From Vulcanimicrobiota bacterium (GTDB lineage: Bacteria; Vulcanimicrobiota; Vulcanimicrobiia; Vulcanimicrobiales; Vulcanimicrobiaceae), in contig JAFAXS010000157.1 in assembly GCA_019240755.1 (NCBI GenBank), forward strand, positions 1 to 35,712: DNA of 35,712 bases, given 5' to 3'. The translations under genes and the position numbers were made by a program. Below are positions 24,500 to 31,711 of the stretch, piece after piece (within the stretch, counting starts at the first letter, position 1; every line of letters starts with the position of its first letter). Below the pieces are notes generated by a model. That model was given only the letters and a program-made list of their open reading frames with translations. It was not told the origin of the DNA and ran no database searches.

Positions 24500-24904
24500 T
24501 TACTTCGGATCCCAGGGGCGGCGGGCGCCGAAGCCCTCCTCGATACCGTGCCAGTGGGCGACCTCCGGCTCCCCCAACTTCCAGCAGAGATAGATCGGCT
24601 GCTCGTCGAGCAAGGCGGGAAAATCGATCAGGCCCAGATCGATGTCTTTGACGATGCATCCATGCGCCTCGATCCGGTAGATCAAGCGGCCGATTTCGTG
24701 CTTCAGCTCCGCGAAGCGCGGCGCCGGCAACGGCGAGCCGACGCCCGCCAGCCGGGGCCTGCGGAGGGGTTCCGCGTGGTGGAGCGCCGGATCAGCCTCG
24801 AGCAGCTTGATGGCAAGCTCCCGCCGCCGGTTCAGCAGTTCCTCGACGAGAGGTCCGAGCTTTCCGATGAGGGCGTTGGCACGTTCAGGCGAAAAGAGTT
24901 TCAT
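24500..24904 (-). CDS. DUF2203 family protein
   Basis: 134 residues. The start MKLFSPERANALIGKLGPLV and the C-terminal signature VKDIDLGLIDFPALLDEQ, IYLCWKLGEPEVAHWHGIEE and GFGAR match DUF2203 throughout. Helix-rich, cytoplasmic, function unknown. Its ATG directly abuts the divergent rapZ ATG (CATATG at 24902-24907), so its ribosome binding site (AGGGA) lies within rapZ codons. An open frame extends further to 25222 but only as antisense to rapZ. Confidence 0.88.
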   Translation of the reverse strand: MKLFSPERANALIGKLGPLVEELLNRRRELAIKLLEADPALHHAEPLRRPRLAGVGSPLPAPRFAELKHEIGRLIYRIEAHGCIVKDIDLGLIDFPALLDEQPIYLCWKLGEPEVAHWHGIEEGFGARRPWDPK

Positions 24905-25765
24905 ATGGGTTCCCTGCGCATCGTCTTCGTGACGGGTCTGTCCGGTGCAGGCTTGAGCCAAGCGATCAAGTCGTTCGAAGATTTGGGATTTTACTGCATC
25001 GAGCACCTTCCTCCCGTCGTGCTCGAGTCGGCGCTGGTCGCATTGCAAAACTCGGCGGTACGCGACGTTGCCATCGCGCTCGACGTTCGCAGCGACGGAC
25101 ACTTGGGCGATGCGCGCGGCGCCATCGACCGGATCTCCAACGCGAACGACGTCAAGGTGCTTTTTCTCGACGCGTCCGACGAGCTGCTGGTGCGGCGGTT
25201 CAGCGAGACCCGCCGTAGGCATCCGTTACTCGAAGCTGGATCCGTGCGCGAGGCCATTGACGCCGACCGCCGCGCGCTTGCGTCGCTTCGCGAATGCGCG
25301 GACGTCGTGCTCGATACCACGAACTTGACGCATGGCGCCTTGAAGGATCGCATAGCGAGGGCGTTCGTCAGCGACGGACCGGTGCGTTTGGCGGTCACCT
25401 TTCTTTCGTTCGGCTTCAAGTTCGGCGTGCCGACGGACTTGGATCTGCTCTTCGACGTGCGCTTCCTGCGCAATCCGAACTACGAGGAGCACCTCGCGCC
25501 GCTGACCGGAAGCGACCCCGAAGTCGGCGCGTTCATCGAAGGTGACCCGTCGTTGGAACCGTTCCTCTCGAAGGTGACGGACCTGTTGCAATATCTGTTG
25601 CCGCGCTACCGTGCGGAGGGGAAGACCCAGTTGACCGTCGGCTTCGGCTGTACTGGCGGACGGCACCGTTCCGTGTACGTCGCGCGCCGCGTTATGCTCG
25701 GCTTTCGCGACGACGCGCGCCTGACGCTCAAGTTCGAGGCGCGGGAGTTGGGCGGGGCCGCATGA
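24905..25765 (+). CDS. rapZ: RapZ family protein (RNase adapter / nucleotide-binding)
   Basis: 286 residues. The N-terminal kinase-like domain begins RIVFVTGLSGAGLSQAIKSF, where the Walker A lysine is replaced by Leu17 (GLSGAGLS). IEHLPPVVLES, FLDASDELLVRRFSETRR and DTTNLTHGALKDRI follow. The C-terminal domain has FLSFGFKFGVPTDLDLLFDV, RFLRNPNYEEHLAPLTG and GFGCTGGRHRSVYVAR, the latter a conserved phosphate-binding loop. In E. coli RapZ controls GlmS through small RNAs; in other phyla the role is unclear. The gene overlaps yvcK by 4 nt (ATGA), the usual rapZ-yvcK pair; whiA does not follow. Confidence 0.94.
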   Translation: MGSLRIVFVTGLSGAGLSQAIKSFEDLGFYCIEHLPPVVLESALVALQNSAVRDVAIALDVRSDGHLGDARGAIDRISNANDVKVLFLDASDELLVRRFSETRRRHPLLEAGSVREAIDADRRALASLRECADVVLDTTNLTHGALKDRIARAFVSDGPVRLAVTFLSFGFKFGVPTDLDLLFDVRFLRNPNYEEHLAPLTGSDPEVGAFIEGDPSLEPFLSKVTDLLQYLLPRYRAEGKTQLTVGFGCTGGRHRSVYVARRVMLGFRDDARLTLKFEARELGGAA

Positions 25766-27105
25766 TGCGCCAACGCTTGCGCGGCGCTGTGCACTGGCTG
25801 GCTCCCGGCCTGGGAGTGAAACGCTGGCTGCTCATTGCCGCGCTCGGGACGATTCTGTTGTTCGACGCCGTCGCGCGCTGGTTCGTTGCAGAAGGAACGG
25901 GGATCCACATCAACGAGATGCTCGACGACATCGTCGACGACTACTTCTCTCCCGCCTATCTCACGTGGATATTGGGTCTTGCCGGTTTGGCGGCAATCGG
26001 CATCGCGGTTTGGATGGAGTTGCGCACGATAGCGCGCGTGGTGCGAGAGCGGAATCCGAAGGGGTTTCGCGACGCATTGGTCGGCCGGCGTCTGCAGCAA
26101 GGCTATAAGATCGTGGCGATCGGGGGCGGCACCGGGCTTTCCACGCTGCTGCGCGGGCTCAAACGCCGCACGAGTAACTTGACCGCGGTCGTGACGGTCA
26201 GCGATGACGGCGGCTCCTCCGGCCGCTTGCAGAAAGAGCTCGGGGTGCTGCCGCCGGGTGACGTACGCAACTGCCTCGTTGCGTTGGCCGACGACGAAGC
26301 GCTGGTCACCGATCTCTTCCGGTATCGTTTCACCGAAGGCGAGGGCCTGAGCGGTCACTCCTTCGGCAACCTGTTCTTGGCTGCGATGTGCGGCATCGCC
26401 GGAGACTTCGATCGCGCGATCAAGGAGTCGAGCCGCGTACTCAATGTTGTGGGCCGAGTATTGCCCGCGACCCTGGGCGTCGTCCGCCTGTGCGCCGAGC
26501 TGGAGGACGGGACGATCGTTTCAGGGGAATCGAACATTTCGAATGCGACGCGCCGGATTCGCCGCGTCTTCTTCGAACCGGCCGCGGCGGCGCCGCTGGA
26601 CGAAGTGATCGAGGCGATTCGGGACGCCGACGCGATCGTGCTCGGCCCGGGCTCCCTGTTCACGTCGGTGGCGCCCAACTTTTTGGTGGGCCGAATTGCG
26701 CACGAAGTGGCGCAATCCCACGCCGTGAAGATCTACGTCTGCAACGTGATGACCCAGCCGGGCGAAACCGATGGCATGACGGCCGCCGACCACGTTGAAG
26801 CGCTGCTCAACAACGCGGGTGAGCGCGTCTGCGAATACGTGGTCGTGAACGATCAGCCGCCGTCGCGACTACGCGAAGCGTACGCGCAAGAGGGACAGAC
26901 GCCCGTCGAACCCGACGTTGCGCGAATCGCGGCGATGGATTTGGAGCCCGTTCGCGCGGCGGTCATCGGCGAAACCGAGACGGTGCGGCACGATCCGGAA
27001 AAGCTGGCCGCCGTCGTCGTGGGAATCGTCGACCGAACGGTCGCGCACCGGGCGACGCTCGTGAAGCCCGCCAGCGCGTACCGGCGGTCGACCGCCGTGG
27101 GCTAG
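25762..27105 (+). CDS. yvcK: YvcK/CofD-like gluconeogenesis factor with N-terminal membrane anchor
   Basis: 447 residues. Two N-terminal transmembrane helices (about 21-42 and 68-88) precede a CofD-like domain: IVAIGGGTGLSTLLRGLKR, VTVSDDGGSSGRLQKELG, PPGDVRNCLVALAD, SFGNLFLAAM and VLGPGSLFTSVAPN. YvcK binds UDP-sugars and supports cell-wall synthesis during growth on gluconeogenic carbon. Many homologues lack the membrane part, so this protein likely acts at the membrane. It overlaps rapZ, and its stop shares a CTAG palindrome with the convergent lipoprotein gene. Confidence 0.94.
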   Translation: MMRQRLRGAVHWLAPGLGVKRWLLIAALGTILLFDAVARWFVAEGTGIHINEMLDDIVDDYFSPAYLTWILGLAGLAAIGIAVWMELRTIARVVRERNPKGFRDALVGRRLQQGYKIVAIGGGTGLSTLLRGLKRRTSNLTAVVTVSDDGGSSGRLQKELGVLPPGDVRNCLVALADDEALVTDLFRYRFTEGEGLSGHSFGNLFLAAMCGIAGDFDRAIKESSRVLNVVGRVLPATLGVVRLCAELEDGTIVSGESNISNATRRIRRVFFEPAAAAPLDEVIEAIRDADAIVLGPGSLFTSVAPNFLVGRIAHEVAQSHAVKIYVCNVMTQPGETDGMTAADHVEALLNNAGERVCEYVVVNDQPPSRLREAYAQEGQTPVEPDVARIAAMDLEPVRAAVIGETETVRHDPEKLAAVVVGIVDRTVAHRATLVKPASAYRRSTAVG

Positions 27106-27452
27106 TGGCCCGGCGGCTGTGCCAGAGTCAAGTTGAGCGTAAAGGACTTGCCCGGTTCGGCGTTCGTCGTGGCGTTGAGCGTCGCGTAGCCTTTGGCCGC
27201 AACGGAGTAGTCGACGATGCCGCTCGGCACTTTATCGATCGTGTAGCGGCCGGACGCGTCGGTCGTTCCCGTCAATACCGTATCGATCGTCACGACCGCG
27301 CCCACGATGGGAGCGTTGGTCGTCGAATCCAGGACCGTTCCGGTGACCGTTGTATAGCCTGCCGCGGGCGGCAGCGCATCGCTGTTGCACGCCGTTACGG
27401 CAACGAGCAACAACGCAACGACGAGTGCCGCGCGTCCTCCCAGCAGTTTCAT
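27102..27452 (-). CDS. Small lipoprotein with carboxypeptidase-regulatory-like domain
   Basis: 116 residues from ATG 27452. The signal MKLLGGRAALVVALLLVAVT leads to a lipobox VTAC with Cys22. The mature part is one Ig-like carboxypeptidase-regulatory repeat: TVTGTVLDSTTNAPIVGAVV, TTDASGRYTIDKVPSG, then YSVAAKGYATL. Such domains occur in cell-surface adhesion and polysaccharide-handling proteins. It stands alone, convergent to yvcK (stops overlap in CTAG) and divergent from cystathionine beta-synthase with a 37-nt gap. Confidence 0.82.
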   Translation of the reverse strand: MKLLGGRAALVVALLLVAVTACNSDALPPAAGYTTVTGTVLDSTTNAPIVGAVVTIDTVLTGTTDASGRYTIDKVPSGIVDYSVAAKGYATLNATTNAEPGKSFTLNLTLAQPPGH

Positions 27453-27489
27453 AGGTGATGGTGTTCGCCATGCGGAAGCGGCGGGTCCT

Positions 27490-28893
27490 ATGGCCACCAC
27501 CGCGCCGTCTTCGCGCGCGTCCGGACTTACGTATTACGAGAATGCACTAGCGGCCATCGGCCGCACCCCCCTAATCAAGCTGAACAAGGTGGTCGACGAT
27601 GCCGCATGTTTGGTCTTGGCAAAGGTCGAGTATGTCAATCCAGGCGGCAGCGTCAAGGACCGGCCGGCGCTTGCCATGCTCGAAGCGGCGGAACGCGAAG
27701 GCCTGCTAAAGCCCGGCGGCACCATCGTAGAGCCCACGAGCGGCAACACGGGCACCGGCCTGGCGATGGCGGCGGCGATCCGCGGATATCGCTGTATCCT
27801 AGTGATGCCCGACAAGATGTCGCGCGAGAAGATCGATCTGCTGCGCGCCTACGGTGCCGACGTCGTGATCACGCCCACGAACGTGCCGGCCGATTCGCCC
27901 GAGTCGTACTACGGCGTCGCCAACCGCTTGGCGTCCGAGATTCCCGGCGCATTTCAGCCGAATCAGTTTCACAATCACTTCAACCCCGAGGCGCACTACC
28001 GCACGACGGGCCCGGAAATCTGGGAGCAGACGGGCGGGGCGATCACGCACTTCGTCGCCGGCATTGGAACCGGCGGAACGATCTCGGGCAGCGCGCGATT
28101 TCTGAAGGAACAGAATCCGCAAATCCACGTGATCGGCGCCGACCCCGAGGGCTCCATCTATTCGGGCGATATTCCGCGATCGTATGCGGTCGAAGGAATC
28201 GGCATGAGCTACCTGCCGGAGACCGTCGACCTGCGCGTGATCGACGAGATGGTGCGCGTCTCCGATCGTGACTCGTTTCTCATGGCGCGCAGAATCACTC
28301 GCGAGGAGGGACTTCTGGTCGGAGGATCGTCGGGGACCGCCGCCGTCGCGGCCGCCAGACTCGCAAAGACGCTTCCGCCCGAGGCTGTTGTCGTCGTCAT
28401 TCTTCCGGATTCCGGTCGCGGTTATATGTCGAAGATCTTCAACGACGACTGGATGATCGCCAACGGTTTCCTGGCCGATTCAAAGCGTCGCGCGACCGTT
28501 GGAGACGTGCTGCGCAGCAAGACGCCCGTACCGCCCCTCATCACGGTGCAGCAGGACGATACGGTAAAGACGGCCCTCGATCTGCTCCGCGAATATGAGA
28601 TCTCACAGCTCCCCGTGATGCACGGCCGCGAGCTTGTGGGCAGCGTCAACGACGTCGGCGTTATGCAGAGCGTCTTCGATCATGCCGACATCATCCACGA
28701 ACCCGTGAGCGAGATCATGGGACGGCCGTTCCCCGCACTCGAACAGTCCGAGGAGATCGATCGCGCCTATAAGCTTCTGACGCTCGCCAATCCCGCGATC
28801 GTCGTCACCGACGACGGTGAGCCGATCGGCGTCCTGACGCGGCAAGACATCATCACGTTTCTCTCGACCAGCTCCGACGTCGTCCGCAAGTAG
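27490..28893 (+). CDS. Cystathionine beta-synthase with CBS domain pair
   Basis: 467 residues. The PLP-enzyme domain (1 to about 335) has NPGGSVKDR with catalytic Lys56, PTSGNTGTGLAMAAA and the phosphate loop GIGTGGTISG. The C-terminal CBS pair (about 340-465) carries TVKTALDLLREYEISQLPVM and VVTDDGEPIGVLTRQDI, which in relatives binds adenosine ligands such as AdoMet. No N-terminal heme-binding region is seen. It condenses homocysteine and serine to cystathionine. ATG 27490 is chosen, as the longer frame to 27385 crosses a divergent gene. The next gene, 3 nt on, encodes a partner enzyme. A plain cysteine synthase with CBS domains is an alternative. Confidence 0.92.
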   Translation: MATTAPSSRASGLTYYENALAAIGRTPLIKLNKVVDDAACLVLAKVEYVNPGGSVKDRPALAMLEAAEREGLLKPGGTIVEPTSGNTGTGLAMAAAIRGYRCILVMPDKMSREKIDLLRAYGADVVITPTNVPADSPESYYGVANRLASEIPGAFQPNQFHNHFNPEAHYRTTGPEIWEQTGGAITHFVAGIGTGGTISGSARFLKEQNPQIHVIGADPEGSIYSGDIPRSYAVEGIGMSYLPETVDLRVIDEMVRVSDRDSFLMARRITREEGLLVGGSSGTAAVAAARLAKTLPPEAVVVVILPDSGRGYMSKIFNDDWMIANGFLADSKRRATVGDVLRSKTPVPPLITVQQDDTVKTALDLLREYEISQLPVMHGRELVGSVNDVGVMQSVFDHADIIHEPVSEIMGRPFPALEQSEEIDRAYKLLTLANPAIVVTDDGEPIGVLTRQDIITFLSTSSDVVRK

Positions 28894-28896
28894 CTC

Positions 28897-30060
28897 GTGA
28901 AGTTTTCTACGAGGGCCATACACGTCGGGCAGGAAGCGGATCCGACTACCGGGGCGACGATCGTTCCGATCTACCAAACCTCCACGTACACGCAGGAACG
29001 AGTCGGCGAGCATAAAGGATTCGATTACAGCAGAACCGTCAACCCGACGCGACTCGCCCTGGAGCGCCAACTAGCCGCACTCGAGGACGGCCGGTACGCC
29101 AACGCGTTTGCGAGCGGGATGGCGGCGACGTCCGCGGTCGTGGGATTGCTCTCGAGCGGAGATCACGTCGTGGCAGGCGACGATCTCTACGGGGGAACCT
29201 ACCGCGTCTTCACTCACGTCTTCCGTCGCTACGGCATCGAGTTCAGCTACGCCGATACCTCGGACCTCGAAGCGGTTCGGGCGGCGATTCGGCCCACTAC
29301 GAAGCTGTTTTGGCTGGAAACGCCGACGAACCCGTTATTGAAGATCGCCGATATCGCGGCGATTGCGGCGCTACGAACCGGCGAGCAGATCGTCGTGGTG
29401 GACAATACCTTCGCGACGCCCTACTTTCAGCGGCCGCTCGCGCTCGGCGCCGACGTCGTCGTGCACTCGACGACCAAGTATATCGGCGGACACAGCGACG
29501 TCATCGGCGGCGTGACGGTTACGAACGATGCCGCGCTGTACGACCGAATCCGCTTCATGCAGAACTCCGTGGGCGCCGTTCCCGGCGCGCAAGACGCGTG
29601 GCTCACGATGCGCGGCGCCAAGACGCTCGCCGTGCGAATGCGCGAACACGCGCGCAACGCGCAGGTCGTCGCCGAGTTTCTGCAAGGGCGGCCCGACGTT
29701 TCGCGTGTCTACTATCCCGGGCTCGCTTCGCATGCGCAGCACGAAGTCGCGCGCCGGCAAATGAGCGGGTTCGGCGGCATGGTTTCGTTCGTGCTGGACG
29801 ATACCGCGCGCGCGATGGAGCTGGCGCACAGCCTGAAGTACTTCAGTCTGGCGGAGAGCCTGGGCGGCGTCGAATCGCTGATCTGCCACCCGGCTCGAAT
29901 GACGCACGGCTCCATTCCAACCGAACAGCGGGAGCGGCGTGGAATCAGCGACGGATTGTTGCGGCTCTCCGTCGGAATCGAAGATGCCGCCGATCTGCTC
30001 GAGGACCTTCGGACCGCGCTCGATCGCACCGCAGCACCGGCTACGGTTGGTCTTCGCTAA
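28897..30060 (+). CDS. Cystathionine gamma-lyase / gamma-synthase (PLP, Cys/Met metabolism family)
   Basis: 387 residues from GTG 28897. PLP Lys194 lies in HSTTKYIGGHSDVIGG. YQTSTYTQERVGEHKGFDYSR, FASGMAATSAVV, ETPTNPLLKI and the C-terminal SLGGVESLICHPARMTH are family signatures. These enzymes form or split cystathionine. Because the gene starts 3 nt after cystathionine beta-synthase, reverse transsulfuration (homocysteine to cysteine) with gamma-lyase activity is the likely role; gamma-synthase cannot be ruled out from sequence. The stop overlaps that of the convergent secreted-protein gene. Confidence 0.93.
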   Translation: MKFSTRAIHVGQEADPTTGATIVPIYQTSTYTQERVGEHKGFDYSRTVNPTRLALERQLAALEDGRYANAFASGMAATSAVVGLLSSGDHVVAGDDLYGGTYRVFTHVFRRYGIEFSYADTSDLEAVRAAIRPTTKLFWLETPTNPLLKIADIAAIAALRTGEQIVVVDNTFATPYFQRPLALGADVVVHSTTKYIGGHSDVIGGVTVTNDAALYDRIRFMQNSVGAVPGAQDAWLTMRGAKTLAVRMREHARNAQVVAEFLQGRPDVSRVYYPGLASHAQHEVARRQMSGFGGMVSFVLDDTARAMELAHSLKYFSLAESLGGVESLICHPARMTHGSIPTEQRERRGISDGLLRLSVGIEDAADLLEDLRTALDRTAAPATVGLR

Positions 30061-30635
30061 GGCTGATCGACCGGGTAGCGAACTGCGCTGACGTCGCTTA
30101 AGACGCGGCGAGCTTCCTCGGGGCCAGCGTCGCCTAGTCGTTCCGTTTCGGAAAGCACGACGCCGCGCTGACCATCGGCCCAAACGATCGAGTACTGTTT
30201 GCGCGCATCGAAGCCACTGCCGTACGCGACCTCCACGAAGTAGGCCGGCATGCCGTTCTTTAGCGTCATGGCCGTCTTGTTACGGATCAGCACTCCTTCT
30301 TGGGTGCTGTGCTCTTGGCTCTCGAACTGGCCTTCCCACTGATTCGGCGGCCCGCCATACGCTTCCATCGCGAGCGTAATCGTGCGGGCATCTTCCTTCC
30401 CGGGCCGCAGCACCCACACCGCAACGGTTTGCAGGTCCTGCGACAGCGCGTCGAGCGACCCTTGCTGGCGGCCGAGCAGCACCGCGTCGGCGGGCGCCAC
30501 GAACGTCATCGCGGGATCGGTGTAGACATGCGGATCGGGGTTCGGGGTCGCCGTCGGCTCGGCATCTTGCGCAATCGACCGCAGCGGCGCACCGAGGGCG
30601 CAAAGGAGCATCGCGGCAATATATAACCGTTTCAT
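30057..30635 (-). CDS. Exported protein of unknown function
   Basis: 192 residues with a signal peptide (MKRLYIAAMLLCALGAPLRSIAQ, cleavage after SIAQ) and a Pro/Thr linker (AEPTATPNPDP). The mature domain, with VYTDPAMTFVAPADAVLLG, TITLAMEAYGGPPNQWEGQF and QYSIVWADGQRGVVLSET, looks like a single alpha/beta domain for which I have no family name. It overlaps the upstream esterase gene by 4 nt (ATGA), so both are translated from one transcript. A link to the esterase is inferred only from this coupling. Confidence 0.75.
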   Translation of the reverse strand: MKRLYIAAMLLCALGAPLRSIAQDAEPTATPNPDPHVYTDPAMTFVAPADAVLLGRQQGSLDALSQDLQTVAVWVLRPGKEDARTITLAMEAYGGPPNQWEGQFESQEHSTQEGVLIRNKTAMTLKNGMPAYFVEVAYGSGFDARKQYSIVWADGQRGVVLSETERLGDAGPEEARRVLSDVSAVRYPVDQP

Positions 30636-31672
30636 TCGCGGTCTAGTACGTTCGCCAGCGCCGGCAGGGACACTTCGTACCGATAGGCGACGTTGCGATG
30701 GTCGTCGTCGAACTCCTCGTGGCGCACGTCGAGCCCGAGATCTCTAATCCGCGCCGCAACGGCCCGAGACCCGATATCGAGGTGGTACTCGTCTTTGCGT
30801 CCACAGTCGAGATAACGCAGCCGGAGCCGTTCGAGTTCTGCGCGAGAGCGGCTGATGCGCAGCGCGGGGTCGAAGGCAAGCCACCGGTCGAACACATCCT
30901 CGCGCAGCTCGCCCGTCGCACTGTCGAAGGGCAAATCGAGATCGAACGCCTTGGCGCTCCGCGGCGAGTATGCCGCGGCATATGCCAGCATTTCCATGGT
31001 CGTATACTCCGCGGGGCTGCGTTTGTGTTTCTCCTCGAAGAATTTCACGAAGCTCTCGATGTCGAAGGCGTGCGCCTCGAGCGTTCGATGTACCACCGGG
31101 AACGCCATCAGATGGGCATACCGAAAGTATGCGTCGCCGCTGTGCGATGCGAACGCCGCAAACGTTCCCGGATGCTCCAAGACGAGGTGCATGGCGCCGA
31201 AGCCGCCTGACGACTTTCCAACGACGGCGCGCCCGCCCTCGGACGCGATCGTACCGTACGACCGATCCACATGACCGATAACGTCGCGGACGACATAGGT
31301 TGCGTAATCGCCGTTATGAATTGAGTCAACGTACTGCGAGCCTCCCAACCGAGTGAAGCCGTCCACCAGCACGACGAGCGCCTGCGGCATGCGCTTGCGC
31401 CGCATCAATCGGTCCGCCCATTGCAATACGTTCGTTTCCCATGGACGGGTCGCAATGAGCGCCCGCACGTCGCCTGTGTAGCCGTGTAGCACGTAGATGG
31501 CCGGATAACGGCGTTGGACGCTCGCGTCATATCCATCGGGTAGATACACGATCACCGGTCGCTCCGCGGGATCGCCGAGCGGGTTGCCGCGCAAGGCGTC
31601 GCTCGAAACGGTGTCGAGGCGGACGTCGCCCCCGAGGCCGAGCAGTCGCGCGACCTCGGATTGCCGGTGCAT
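30632..31672 (-). CDS. Esterase D-type alpha/beta hydrolase
   Basis: 346 residues, no signal peptide. Features of the esterase family (PF00756-like): VIVYLPDGYDASVQRRYPAI, YVLHGYTG (oxyanion region), the nucleophile elbow VVGKSSGGFGAM with Ser154, and a C-terminal FDDDHRNVAYRY segment supplying Asp and His. The insert FFEEKHKRSPAEYTTMEMLA is a helical lid. Related enzymes cleave feruloyl esters, enterobactin or trehalose mycolates, so the substrate is not evident. The start lies 39 nt from the divergent permease-hydrolase fusion gene, suggesting shared control, and the secreted protein follows with overlap. Confidence 0.87.
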   Translation of the reverse strand: MHRQSEVARLLGLGGDVRLDTVSSDALRGNPLGDPAERPVIVYLPDGYDASVQRRYPAIYVLHGYTGDVRALIATRPWETNVLQWADRLMRRKRMPQALVVLVDGFTRLGGSQYVDSIHNGDYATYVVRDVIGHVDRSYGTIASEGGRAVVGKSSGGFGAMHLVLEHPGTFAAFASHSGDAYFRYAHLMAFPVVHRTLEAHAFDIESFVKFFEEKHKRSPAEYTTMEMLAYAAAYSPRSAKAFDLDLPFDSATGELREDVFDRWLAFDPALRISRSRAELERLRLRYLDCGRKDEYHLDIGSRAVAARIRDLGLDVRHEEFDDDHRNVAYRYEVSLPALANVLDRE

Positions 31673-31711
31673 GGCGGCTTCGTTCGTCGCACGAAGAATG
31701 CTCGCCTAGAG

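Noticed and set aside
24233-24904. Upstream extension of the rapZ frame (220 codons)
   Set aside because: It is antisense to DUF2203 and the propeller lipoprotein; RapZ proteins begin close to the P-loop, as at ATG 24905.
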